Assembly: GCA_017408885.1 (NCBI GenBank) | Contig: JAFQTT010000006.1 | Coordinates: 1 to 64,000 of the forward strand | Direction: 5' to 3' | Origin: Methanocorpusculum sp. | GTDB lineage: Archaea > Halobacteriota > Methanomicrobia > Methanomicrobiales > Methanocorpusculaceae | DNA: 64,000 nucleotides | Program-made: the position numbers and the translations under genes | The notes under the pieces: model-generated | Told to the model about the DNA's origin: nothing | The model's input: the letters and a program-made list of their open reading frames with translations, nothing else | Database searches by the model: none | Shown here: piece by piece, positions 25,604 through 32,628 of the stretch | Layout of the letters: every line of letters begins with the position of its first letter | How positions within the stretch are numbered: the first letter of the stretch is position 1

Positions 25604-26788
25604 TTATACCCGCTCGCCACACTCAGGACAGAACTTTGCACCGGGTGATAACTCAGCTCCGCACTTTGGACATGCGGCAGCTCCCATCTTCTTTCCGCAT
25701 TCCGGACAGAATTTGGCTCCTGCCGGCACAGCAGCACCGCACTCAGGACAGAAGGAGCCTGCATCCTGCTTTTCTCCGCATCCGGGACAGAATTTAGCAC
25801 CGTCTGGAACTGCTGTTCCGCACTTCGGGCAGGCCTTTCCGACAGGGGCTGCGGCTGCAGGCTGTGCCTGACCAAATGGTGCAGCACCTCCGCCCATGCC
25901 CTGCATCATCATGTTGCCCATTCCAATACCAGCGCCCATTCCGGCACCCATCATTGCAAATCCTGCTCCGTCTCCGCCCTGTGCGGCTCCGACACCGATA
26001 TTTTCAATGGCCTTTCCAGACTGGTACTGCATGTAGTTTACGCCAAGAGCAGACATTGCACCGCGCTTGTTGATTGCTTCCTGAACCTCATCAGGCATGC
26101 TGATGGTAAGGCCTGCAAACTTCATAATCTTAAGACCGTAATTCTCGGTCTCGGCGGTAAGTTTTGCAAGGCACATCTGCTCAATCTCCTGCAAGTATGC
26201 AGGCATGTCAAGTACGCCCATCTGCTTCTTTGTCTTGAGTTCGCCTAAGATGTCGTTTAAGACCATCACAATCTGGCTTTTGAGCCAGTCAACAACCTCT
26301 TCTGATTTTGTAAGGCCCTTTGTTCCGACAAACTGAGTGATTAAGAGCATTGGGTCTGAGACTTTGTATGCGAACTGTCCAAACATGCGAAGCTGGACTA
26401 CACCAAAGTCAGAATCACGGAATGCTAAGGGTTGGGATGTCCCGAATTTATCTCTGAACTCACGCTTTTGAGCCCAGTAGAATTCTCCAATCTGGACGTT
26501 ACCCATTGTAGCGCCGATGATGTCTTTTAAGATTGGGATGTTCTGTGTTGTTAATGCGTATCTGTCTGGACGGTCGAAGACAGTAAGTGCTTTGCCGTCA
26601 CGGAAGAAGATACCATACTCATCTTCTCTGACAAGGACGTTGTCGTTTAAGATGATGTTTCTTGGGAGCCTCCAGATGAGGTTGTCTCCTTTGTAATCCT
26701 CAACCCAGTAGAATCCTGCGCGTGCGTCAGCTCCTTCTATGTCAGAACCGGAACTGATTTTCTGATTTACCTTGGAGAATAATCCCAT
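25604..26788 (-). CDS. SPFH-domain protein with C-terminal zinc ribbons (YdjI/virion-core-like)
   Basis: 394 residues. Residues ~1-265 form the SPFH/virion-core domain seen in YdjI-like proteins (IEGADARAGFYWVEDYKG, FFRDGKALTVFDRPDRYAL, QEINKRGAM-type end). A Gly/Met-rich linker (about 275-310) follows, then a run of CxxC pairs forming zinc ribbons (CPKCGTAVPDGAKFCPGCG and three similar units) to the end. There is no membrane span, so it probably scaffolds at the membrane face. It is the last gene of a six-gene operon and starts directly after the stop of the preceding helical protein. Confidence 0.8.
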   Translation of the reverse strand: MGLFSKVNQKISSGSDIEGADARAGFYWVEDYKGDNLIWRLPRNIILNDNVLVREDEYGIFFRDGKALTVFDRPDRYALTTQNIPILKDIIGATMGNVQIGEFYWAQKREFRDKFGTSQPLAFRDSDFGVVQLRMFGQFAYKVSDPMLLITQFVGTKGLTKSEEVVDWLKSQIVMVLNDILGELKTKKQMGVLDMPAYLQEIEQMCLAKLTAETENYGLKIMKFAGLTISMPDEVQEAINKRGAMSALGVNYMQYQSGKAIENIGVGAAQGGDGAGFAMMGAGMGAGIGMGNMMMQGMGGGAAPFGQAQPAAAAPVGKACPKCGTAVPDGAKFCPGCGEKQDAGSFCPECGAAVPAGAKFCPECGKKMGAAACPKCGAELSPGAKFCPECGERV

Positions 26789-27325
26789 TTATGCCACCTC
26801 AATTCCTGCGATTGTTTCCATTCTGCGGTCAAAGACAGATGAGAACTCCATTATATCTGATTTCAGCGAGAAAAGGACTGTCTTTACATCGCTGAATGCT
26901 CCATTCTCTGCAAGGCCTCTGGCTTCTTTTGCTTTAAGTGCAAGGGCATTTACCGCTTCAAAGAGTGATAAGTCATACTCATAGAGTTTGTCTAATTCAT
27001 CTTCGCGGATTCTGACTGCCACAGAGATTCCTGAGTATCCCTGCTCTGCGTGGCGAATGGATGATTCAAGTGTTTTTGCTTTTGAGAGAACTCCTGCTAT
27101 ATCGTTCATCAAATCAAGTTCAAGAGAGTTTGCCGCATGTTCTCTTACCATTTCTATTGGAATCAGGACTGATGTTTTGAAGTTATCCGCAACCTGATTT
27201 CTAAGCATTGAGTCTGCTATGCGGAGGTCTTCTTTTTTTCTGTATCCTGAAAATCCAGGGATGAAGAGTTGAATCTTTTTCAGGATTCCTCTGTCTTCTT
27301 TTACTGCTTCACGTAAATCTGTCAT
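26789..27325 (-). CDS. Helical protein of the SPFH operon
   Basis: 178 residues, almost entirely predicted alpha-helix with heptad-like spacing (ADSMLRNQVADNFKTSVLIP, LDLMNDIAGVLSKAKTLESSI, ARGLAENGAFSDVKTVLFSLKSDIMEF). No cysteines and no membrane span. It abuts the SPFH gene with no gap, so the two products are likely partners. The place it takes in the operon resembles that of coiled-coil partners such as PspA-like proteins in bacterial envelope-stress modules, but I see no clear PspA signature. Family not recognised. Confidence 0.7.
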   Translation of the reverse strand: MTDLREAVKEDRGILKKIQLFIPGFSGYRKKEDLRIADSMLRNQVADNFKTSVLIPIEMVREHAANSLELDLMNDIAGVLSKAKTLESSIRHAEQGYSGISVAVRIREDELDKLYEYDLSLFEAVNALALKAKEARGLAENGAFSDVKTVLFSLKSDIMEFSSVFDRRMETIAGIEVA

Positions 27326-27332
27326 AGTAACC

Positions 27333-27674
27333 TCATTTTTTCAGCACAATTGAGATAATCGAGCCGACTGCAATAATCACAAGTGCGATGCCAATCCAGA
27401 ACCAGGTGCCAAAGTCCGGAAGAATTTCACCAAGGATTGTCTTGACCAGAAGGAAAAGACCCGCAATTGTCATAAAGAGGGAAAATCCAATAGGTCCTTT
27501 TTCTCCAACGAAGAGTTGTATGAATAATGATGCAATACCGGTTCCCATCAGGAAAATACCGGCTCCTTCAATGAATCCGAATCCTGGAATCAGGTTTGTC
27601 AGAACTACTGATATTCCAAGTATAAGGACTGCGCAAGCCCAGTTAAGGGGTGTTTTTTTCTCAGTGGTAAGCAT
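27333..27674 (-). CDS. Small four-span membrane protein
   Basis: 113 residues with four hydrophobic helices: about 13-30, 33-52, 58-80 and 88-110. The pattern (WACAVLILGISVVL, GFIEGAGIFLMGTGI, FSLFMTIAGLFLLV, WFWIGIALVIIAVGSII) recalls the LiaI/LiaF-type four-helix membrane module of bacterial envelope-stress systems. This likeness is by eye. It sits between the small zinc-ribbon gene and the helical protein gene in the operon, with gaps of one and seven bases. Confidence 0.7.
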   Translation of the reverse strand: MLTTEKKTPLNWACAVLILGISVVLTNLIPGFGFIEGAGIFLMGTGIASLFIQLFVGEKGPIGFSLFMTIAGLFLLVKTILGEILPDFGTWFWIGIALVIIAVGSIISIVLKK

Positions 27675-27675
27675 T

Positions 27676-28269
27676 TCAGATTCCTAACTGATAGTTATTT
27701 GTTGTTTTGTACGCAGGAAGATAAAGCACTTTGGTTGATTTGACAATGAAATCGTAGTCTAGTTCCAGAAGAGTTCCCGGGATTTCTGCTTCATAGCGCA
27801 GGAAAATAAATTCTGCGTTGTTTTTTGCAGTTTCTTTATCCATTGTCATAACCATGCGTCCTCCGTTTTTGAATTCAGGAATTGTTGTGAACTCAGGCTG
27901 GTTTATGGTAAGTTCCATATTCCATACTCTGGCATATTCTTCCGGGATTTCATCTGCTGCACAGATGTAGAAGTCACGTACTCCACGCATTTGTTTTTGG
28001 CCTGTTACAGCTCTGGAGATTCCTCCTCCTGAGATTCTTTCGTGATGTACTATTACATCTGTATTAACTACCCAGAATGGGACGTACCAGAGCGAATCTT
28101 TTTCTTCAACTGTGGGTTTTACAATAGCAAACTCAACAGGGGATGTTTTTCCGTCTGCAAAGAGAGATGTGCTTCCGCAGTGTTCGCAGATAAGCATTCT
28201 GTCTCTTTCTTTGGATTTTAATGGAGCTGCGCACGATGAGCATTTGAGAGGCTGTAATACTATTGACAT
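27676..28269 (-). CDS. Zinc-ribbon protein of the SPFH operon (soluble)
   Basis: 197 residues. An N-terminal zinc ribbon (CSSCAAPL...CEHCGSTSL, about residues 10-35) leads into a beta-rich domain containing LWYVPFWVVNTDVIVHHERI. The same 'YxPFW' strand occurs in the larger membrane-bound paralogue upstream, so the two share a domain. No membrane span. Function unknown; gene order and overlap-level spacing indicate it works with the SPFH protein. Confidence 0.7.
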   Translation of the reverse strand: MSIVLQPLKCSSCAAPLKSKERDRMLICEHCGSTSLFADGKTSPVEFAIVKPTVEEKDSLWYVPFWVVNTDVIVHHERISGGGISRAVTGQKQMRGVRDFYICAADEIPEEYARVWNMELTINQPEFTTIPEFKNGGRMVMTMDKETAKNNAEFIFLRYEAEIPGTLLELDYDFIVKSTKVLYLPAYKTTNNYQLGI

Positions 28270-28278
28270 TTTTCCACC

Positions 28279-29310
28279 TCAGTTGAACATATCATAGGTA
28301 TTTTCGTAGTTTGTTTCAAGGCACTGCTGTTTCTTTCCGCGTTTGAGGCCTTTGCCTTTCATGGCTCCTTCAAGGATTTCGTCTCCGTAGCGGAAGCGTT
28401 TGTATGCAAATCCTATGATTCCGGCAGCTGCAATCAGGCCGAATGCGAAGAGGATTGCGATTGCTTCAAGTGCTCCAAGGGCAAATCCGAAGAAGATGAA
28501 TGCTGCAAGAACTGCGCCGGAGAGGGTGCCTCCAAGAGCTGCTGCCGTACTTTGGCTTCCTGCATTTCCAGGAGCTCTTCCAGAGATTATCTGTGATGTG
28601 ATGCCGTCTAATACTGCAAAGTATGCTCTGTCTTCGAAGGTGTAGCGGATAATCCAGAACGGGTAGTATACGAGGCTGAATGCTTTTTCGAAGAAGAATG
28701 CTTTGGAGAAGTGTACTTCGTCCATTGAACGTTTTCCGTCAGCGATTGCTTGGCGTTTAATCTGTTCTGATCCTTCTGTATATGCGTCATCACGTGATTC
28801 GGTTACTCCGAAGGTGACAATTGATTCATCGTCGAATTCTACTGCTTCTGCGTGTTCGGGGATGCGAATTGCTGCAATTCCTAAGTCTCCCGGGTCGCAG
28901 GCGATGTCTGAGTAGATGTATTCGCGGTTTACGAGTGACTCGTGCGGTATTCTTCTGTCAGGTTCGTCTTTGTCGCCTTTCTGAATTTCAATTCCGCATA
29001 CGCATGCTTTTCCGCGTCCGACAAGTCTCCAGAACGGCAGGTAAATTGGATAGGCTTCGCTTATTTGTGCTTTCTTTTCGAGGTCTTTTGCTTTTGGTCC
29101 TTCTTTGAGCCACTCGTAGAAGTTTGTTTCTGCTTTTTTACGTGTGACATCTAAGCGGTACATGATTTTTCTGATTCCTTCGTCTGTTGTCAGAGAGAAT
29201 ACGGAGTTGCAGTATTTGCAAAGAACCAGTGTTTCTCCTTCTTCAGAGTGTACCTGACCTCCGCAGTTTGGGCATGTCAGTGATACGATGATTTTTGATG
29301 TCTGGCTCAT
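28279..29310 (-). CDS. Zinc-ribbon membrane protein of the SPFH operon (YdjG-like)
   Basis: 343 residues. Zinc ribbon CPNCGG...CKYCNS near residues 13-36, a soluble domain with YPIYLPFWRLVGRG and LVYYPFWIIRYTFEDRAYFAVLDG repeats, then two hydrophobic helices around residues 258-305 and a basic tail. This layout matches the zinc-ribbon plus membrane-helix proteins that accompany SPFH proteins in Bacillus-type YdjFGHI clusters. The start overlaps the preceding gene's stop by four bases. Exact function unknown. Confidence 0.72.
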   Translation of the reverse strand: MSQTSKIIVSLTCPNCGGQVHSEEGETLVLCKYCNSVFSLTTDEGIRKIMYRLDVTRKKAETNFYEWLKEGPKAKDLEKKAQISEAYPIYLPFWRLVGRGKACVCGIEIQKGDKDEPDRRIPHESLVNREYIYSDIACDPGDLGIAAIRIPEHAEAVEFDDESIVTFGVTESRDDAYTEGSEQIKRQAIADGKRSMDEVHFSKAFFFEKAFSLVYYPFWIIRYTFEDRAYFAVLDGITSQIISGRAPGNAGSQSTAAALGGTLSGAVLAAFIFFGFALGALEAIAILFAFGLIAAAGIIGFAYKRFRYGDEILEGAMKGKGLKRGKKQQCLETNYENTYDMFN

Positions 29311-30065
29311 GCGTTACCTCCTTCTGGTTTTTTGACAACTTTGTGTGCCAATATTTTTCCTGCAAAGATTCCGGCGATTATGAGCAGGAAGAATACTGGG
29401 GTAATCAGGAAGCCGAGGAGTGTTCCGATGAATCCGAGTACAAATGCCAGGGCCATGACTGCAACATATGATACTGAGCTTCTTTTTGGGGAGTTGGTTA
29501 TGGAGATTTTGCCGGATGAGCCGTCTATGACCATGTCATATTCTGTTCCACCATAGCGGTATTTCAGTTCATAGATTGGGAAATATACTAGTGACTGGTC
29601 GATTGTTTCTCCTTCGAGTTCTCCTATGTATGAGTCGATTGCTATGTCCGGATGGAGGATTTCTGCCCCGCCTGTTTTTGAGTTGGAGTCGAAGATTATC
29701 ATGTCTCCAGGCGGGATGTCGATTGTGTGCATTCCGGGAAGCAGTGTTCCGCGTGCCGGTTTTGAGGTTATTTTTTCTTTGCCGTTTACGGTTCTTCTGA
29801 AGCGGAATACCGGGAAGTATTCTTTTTTGAGGGCTGTGATTTCTGCGGTTGCTTCCATGTCTTTTGGACATGACGGGCCTGCAGTCCATCGTTTGAAGAT
29901 AGCTCGGGCTGCTTCTTCAGTTATGGAGAATGGCAGGATGTAGAAAAATATTGCTTCTCGCCTATCGATGTACGAGGGCGTACCGCAGTATGAACAGACA
30001 GCAAGCTGTGTTCCGGGTTTTACTGGTAATGCGGCCCCGCACTTCGGGCAGGTGAAATTAACCAT
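29307..30065 (-). CDS. Zinc-ribbon membrane protein, first gene of the SPFH operon
   Basis: 252 residues: zinc ribbon CPKCGAAL...CSYCGTP (5-29), a beta-rich domain with FFYILPFSI and LVYFPIYELKYRYGGTEYDMVIDG (the same strand pattern as the 343-residue neighbour), two hydrophobic helices at about 203-240 and a short basic C terminus. It is a shorter paralogue of the next gene. A TATA box at 30085-30093 would start transcription at about the ATG, so the operon message is probably leaderless. Confidence 0.72.
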   Translation of the reverse strand: MVNFTCPKCGAALPVKPGTQLAVCSYCGTPSYIDRREAIFFYILPFSITEEAARAIFKRWTAGPSCPKDMEATAEITALKKEYFPVFRFRRTVNGKEKITSKPARGTLLPGMHTIDIPPGDMIIFDSNSKTGGAEILHPDIAIDSYIGELEGETIDQSLVYFPIYELKYRYGGTEYDMVIDGSSGKISITNSPKRSSVSYVAVMALAFVLGFIGTLLGFLITPVFFLLIIAGIFAGKILAHKVVKKPEGGNA

Positions 30066-30084
30066 GTGAATATATTCGCAGATT

Positions 30085-30093
30085 TGATATAAA
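30085..30093 (-). promoter_or_regulatory. TATA box of the SPFH/zinc-ribbon operon
   Basis: On the minus strand TTTATATCA lies 20-28 bases before the ATG at 30065 with no Shine-Dalgarno in between. The U-tract that ends the upstream Zn-finger gene (30105-30112) lies directly behind it, so this operon has its own promoter. Confidence 0.5.
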
Positions 30094-30116
30094 TAGTTGA
30101 TGATAAAAAAAAGGAA

Positions 30117-30740
30117 TTAAGAGCGTTCGCCGTAGATACGCTTAATCTCGTATGCTTTGGCAGTCTTGCCCTTTCTCATCAGCATATTGCCCTTACGAAG
30201 TTTAATCCGCACAACTCTAAACTGCTTTCCTGCAATCGTTGCAATAGAATCAACCATGTATTCGGTTTCTCCATCGACCTGTTCGTAGAGCGGGATTGTT
30301 CGAGCACCCTTGTTTACAGACGCGCTGATGATAACGAGGTCAACAAGTCTGGTCCAGAGAGTGTTGATTTTCTCTGCCGGCATCTTGTCGCGTCTTGCGT
30401 TGTTTTCCTCGATGGATAAGACCTCGACATTATAAGTCTCATCACCTGCTTCAGCAACAAGGAAGTCACCAACTCTGACCATCTCTCCTTCGATAAGTTC
30501 AATCTTTGCCGGAATGGATTCGCTTCCGTGGCTGATGATTGCCTTTACCATACAGGACTTCGGTTCTTTTAAGGTGATACGCATCGTGTGTCCGCATTCA
30601 ACACACTGAACAACTGCCTCCGGCGGGTTTTTCAGGATTGCGAAGTCAGTCTCTTCTCCGCAGACGGGACAATCTAAAATGATGTAATCCTCATTCTCGA
30701 ACTCCTCGTCGAACTCTTCGGTATAGGTATCGGTATTCAT
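30117..30740 (-). CDS. HVO_0476 family zinc finger protein
   Basis: 207 residues: an acidic N terminus, a zinc finger CPVCGEET...CVECGHTM (about residues 24-54), then beta-rich domains with a KOW/OB-like feel (ESIPAKIELIEGEMVRVGDFLVAE) and a basic C terminus (RIKLRKGNMLMRKGKTAKAYEIKRI). It matches the archaeal HVO_0476-type family, which is uncharacterised; the domain mix suggests RNA binding. It has its own U-tract (eight T) four bases after the stop and is separate from the SPFH operon. Confidence 0.75.
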   Translation of the reverse strand: MNTDTYTEEFDEEFENEDYIILDCPVCGEETDFAILKNPPEAVVQCVECGHTMRITLKEPKSCMVKAIISHGSESIPAKIELIEGEMVRVGDFLVAEAGDETYNVEVLSIEENNARRDKMPAEKINTLWTRLVDLVIISASVNKGARTIPLYEQVDGETEYMVDSIATIAGKQFRVVRIKLRKGNMLMRKGKTAKAYEIKRIYGERS

Positions 30741-30943
30741 TTCTTATATGTTGGTTTTCAGAGTAGAAATACCCAAGGATGCGGCAAAGACAAAGCATTT
30801 CCTCCCGCCCTGCAGAAAGGATATGCCGCGCATAGATTTCCGGCTGAAATACGGCTTTCTCTGTCTTATTTCATACGGCAGGACAAAACCGCCGTTTCCG
30901 CAGGAGGATTGCGGCGGGAATCTGGATACATCCTGTCTCTGTT

Positions 30944-30969
30944 TTCGACATCTTTATTCGACATCTTTA
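30944..30969. repeat. Tandem 13-bp repeat before the lipoprotein gene
   Basis: TTCGACATCTTTA occurs twice back to back, 27 bases before the chosen ATG. It may carry the TATA element (CTTTAT) twice. The rest of 30741-30943 contains an inverted repeat CCGCCG / CGGCGG (about 30889-30918) and no gene that I can support. Confidence 0.5.
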
Positions 30970-30995
30970 TCATGGTGTCCGGCAAATTATCAGTT

Positions 30996-31367
30996 ATGAA
31001 CGGGAAAACAGTACTTCTTAGTGTCATCTTAACCATCTTCCTGGTATTCTCTGCCGGCTGTATCTCTATCGGCGGGGATGATGACGAGTTTGAAAAATCT
31101 CTTATCTCCTCGATTACCGGACAGGAAATCACCGATGAACAGATGGACAAAATCAAAGAACTTGCCGCAGTTGTCGGCGACGGCGACGAAGAGCTTGGTG
31201 TAGGCGATATCATTGCCCTCTCCCAGAAGGAGTTCACCGATGAAGAGCGTGCCATGCTTGAGCAGTACGGTATGGTCAATGAAGACGGAAGCATCGACTA
31301 TGCAGCAGCATTAGGCGCATTAAGTAACCCTGACTTCGACCCGTCAGTTCTTGCAAACATGCAGTAA
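30996..31367 (+). CDS. Small acidic lipoprotein
   Basis: 123 residues from the ATG that opens MNGKTVLLSVILTIFLVFSAG; an ATG eight codons upstream (30972) is also possible, and neither has a clear ribosome binding site. The lipobox is FSAGC. The mature protein is acidic and helical (EQMDKIKELAAVVGDGDEE, FTDEERAMLEQYG) with no cysteines beyond the lipidated one. It should be anchored outside the cell membrane. No family recognised; a surface lipoprotein of methanogens by composition. Confidence 0.68.
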   Translation: MNGKTVLLSVILTIFLVFSAGCISIGGDDDEFEKSLISSITGQEITDEQMDKIKELAAVVGDGDEELGVGDIIALSQKEFTDEERAMLEQYGMVNEDGSIDYAAALGALSNPDFDPSVLANMQ

Positions 31368-31468
31368 AGCTCTGTCCTTCTAAGGGCATCTCTTTTTTTC
31401 CAATAGGTATTCTGCTGAGTTCCGACCTCTAACGTCTTTAAGGTTCGAACACATATACTAATGTACTT

Positions 31469-32497
31469 ATGACGCTTGGCTCTGATATTGCAAAAACCCT
31501 TGCCCGCGTAGTTGACCGCGATATTCGCGTAATGCATGTCTGCGGAACACACGAAGCAGCAATCGCAAAATACGGCATACGCTCCGTCCTCCCGCCGCAA
31601 ATGAAAATCGTAATGGGCCCGGGATGCCCTGTCTGCATCACTCCGCAGGGAGAAATCGATGCAGCAGTCGAGCTTGCCGAGCGCGGATGCATTGTATGCA
31701 CCTACGGCGACTTACTCAGAGTGCCAGGAACCCGCAGCTCTCTGGAAAAGGTCAACGGAGATGTCAGAATCGTACAGGGAATTACCAAAGCAGTAGAAAT
31801 TGCCCGCGAAAACCCGGACAAAGAAGTTGCATTCATCTCTGTCGGATTCGAAACAACTGTTCCAACAATTTCTGCAACCCTCATGACCAGCCCGCCGGAA
31901 AACTTCAGCGTACTTGTCTCTCACCGCCTTGTCCCGCCGGCAATGGAATGGCTGATGGCTCAGGGCGAAGCATCCCTTGACGGATTCATTCTTCCAGGAC
32001 ATGTATGTGCAGTAATGGGATATCATGAGTATGAGCAGTTCAACGTCCCTCAGGTCGTTGCAGGATTCGAACCAGAAGACGTACTCCTCGGTCTCCTCAT
32101 GCTTGCCGAACAGATTGAAAACGGAGAGGCAAAAGTTGAAAACGCATATCCGAGAGTTGTCACCCGCGAAGGAAACGTCAAAGCCCAGCGTCTGATGCAC
32201 GAAGTATTCACACCGACCGATGTTGAATGGAGAGGATTCCCTGTAATCCCGAAGTCCGGTCTCAAACTGAAATCCGAGTTCGAACAGTACGATGCCCAGA
32301 AGAAGTTTGACCTTGTCTTCGAAAAGGTTACCAAGAAAGCAGGCTGTATCTGCGATCAGGTTCTCAGAGGAATTGCTGAACCGACTGACTGTAAACTCTT
32401 TGGAAAGGTCTGTACTCCGCGTGTACCTGTTGGACCATGTATGGTTTCTCACGAAGGAGCATGCAGAATCTGGCACCAGTACAACCAGAGAAGATAA
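31469..32497 (+). CDS. hypD: Hydrogenase maturation protein HypD
   Basis: 342 residues with the HypD cysteine motifs: MHVCGTHE, GPGCPVCITP, GCIVCTYGD, and the C-terminal iron-sulfur site GCICDQVL...DCKLFGKVC. With HypC it assembles the Fe(CN)2CO group of NiFe hydrogenases such as Frh, Mvh, Ech or Eha. The gene stands alone; other hyp genes are not in the window. A TATA-like ACATATACTA lies 9-18 bases before the ATG, so a leaderless message is likely. Confidence 0.93.
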   Translation: MTLGSDIAKTLARVVDRDIRVMHVCGTHEAAIAKYGIRSVLPPQMKIVMGPGCPVCITPQGEIDAAVELAERGCIVCTYGDLLRVPGTRSSLEKVNGDVRIVQGITKAVEIARENPDKEVAFISVGFETTVPTISATLMTSPPENFSVLVSHRLVPPAMEWLMAQGEASLDGFILPGHVCAVMGYHEYEQFNVPQVVAGFEPEDVLLGLLMLAEQIENGEAKVENAYPRVVTREGNVKAQRLMHEVFTPTDVEWRGFPVIPKSGLKLKSEFEQYDAQKKFDLVFEKVTKKAGCICDQVLRGIAEPTDCKLFGKVCTPRVPVGPCMVSHEGACRIWHQYNQRR

Positions 32498-32596
32498 ACA
32501 CCATCTTTTTTTCACAATAAATTCTGCCTCAAAGCATCCTTTATTATATACGTACCAGCACCCTTTATTATCCTATAAAATAAATATTTTCCGTAT

Positions 32597-32619
32597 CAGG
32601 GGTATTTTGCCCTGAGGTG
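32597..32619 (+). promoter_or_regulatory. 5'-leader hairpin abutting the Shine-Dalgarno of the NhaC gene
   Basis: CAGGGGTATTTTGCCCTG forms a perfect 5-bp stem (32597-32614), and its last base is the first of the ribosome binding site GAGGTG (32614-32619), nine bases before the ATG. A TATA box CTATAAAATAAATA at about 32573-32586 would place the mRNA start close to the hairpin. It could modulate translation of the antiporter. Confidence 0.45.
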
Positions 32620-32628
32620 TGTATTATT

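Noticed and set aside
25539-25622. Longer N terminus for PurH
   Set aside because: The 28 extra residues do not match the family and overlap the end of the SPFH gene.
25611-25830. Repeat array in the 3' part of the SPFH gene considered as a CRISPR or satellite
   Set aside because: The periodicity comes from coding of CxxCG zinc ribbons in frame, with unequal spacing and no identical repeats.
30748-30999. 83-codon open frame upstream of the lipoprotein gene
   Set aside because: Composition is irregular with many Cys and Pro, no ribosome binding site, and it overlaps the inverted repeat and promoter region.
31712-32515. 267-codon antisense frame opposite hypD
   Set aside because: hypD is unmistakable on the plus strand; the antisense product is low-complexity in pattern and without motifs.
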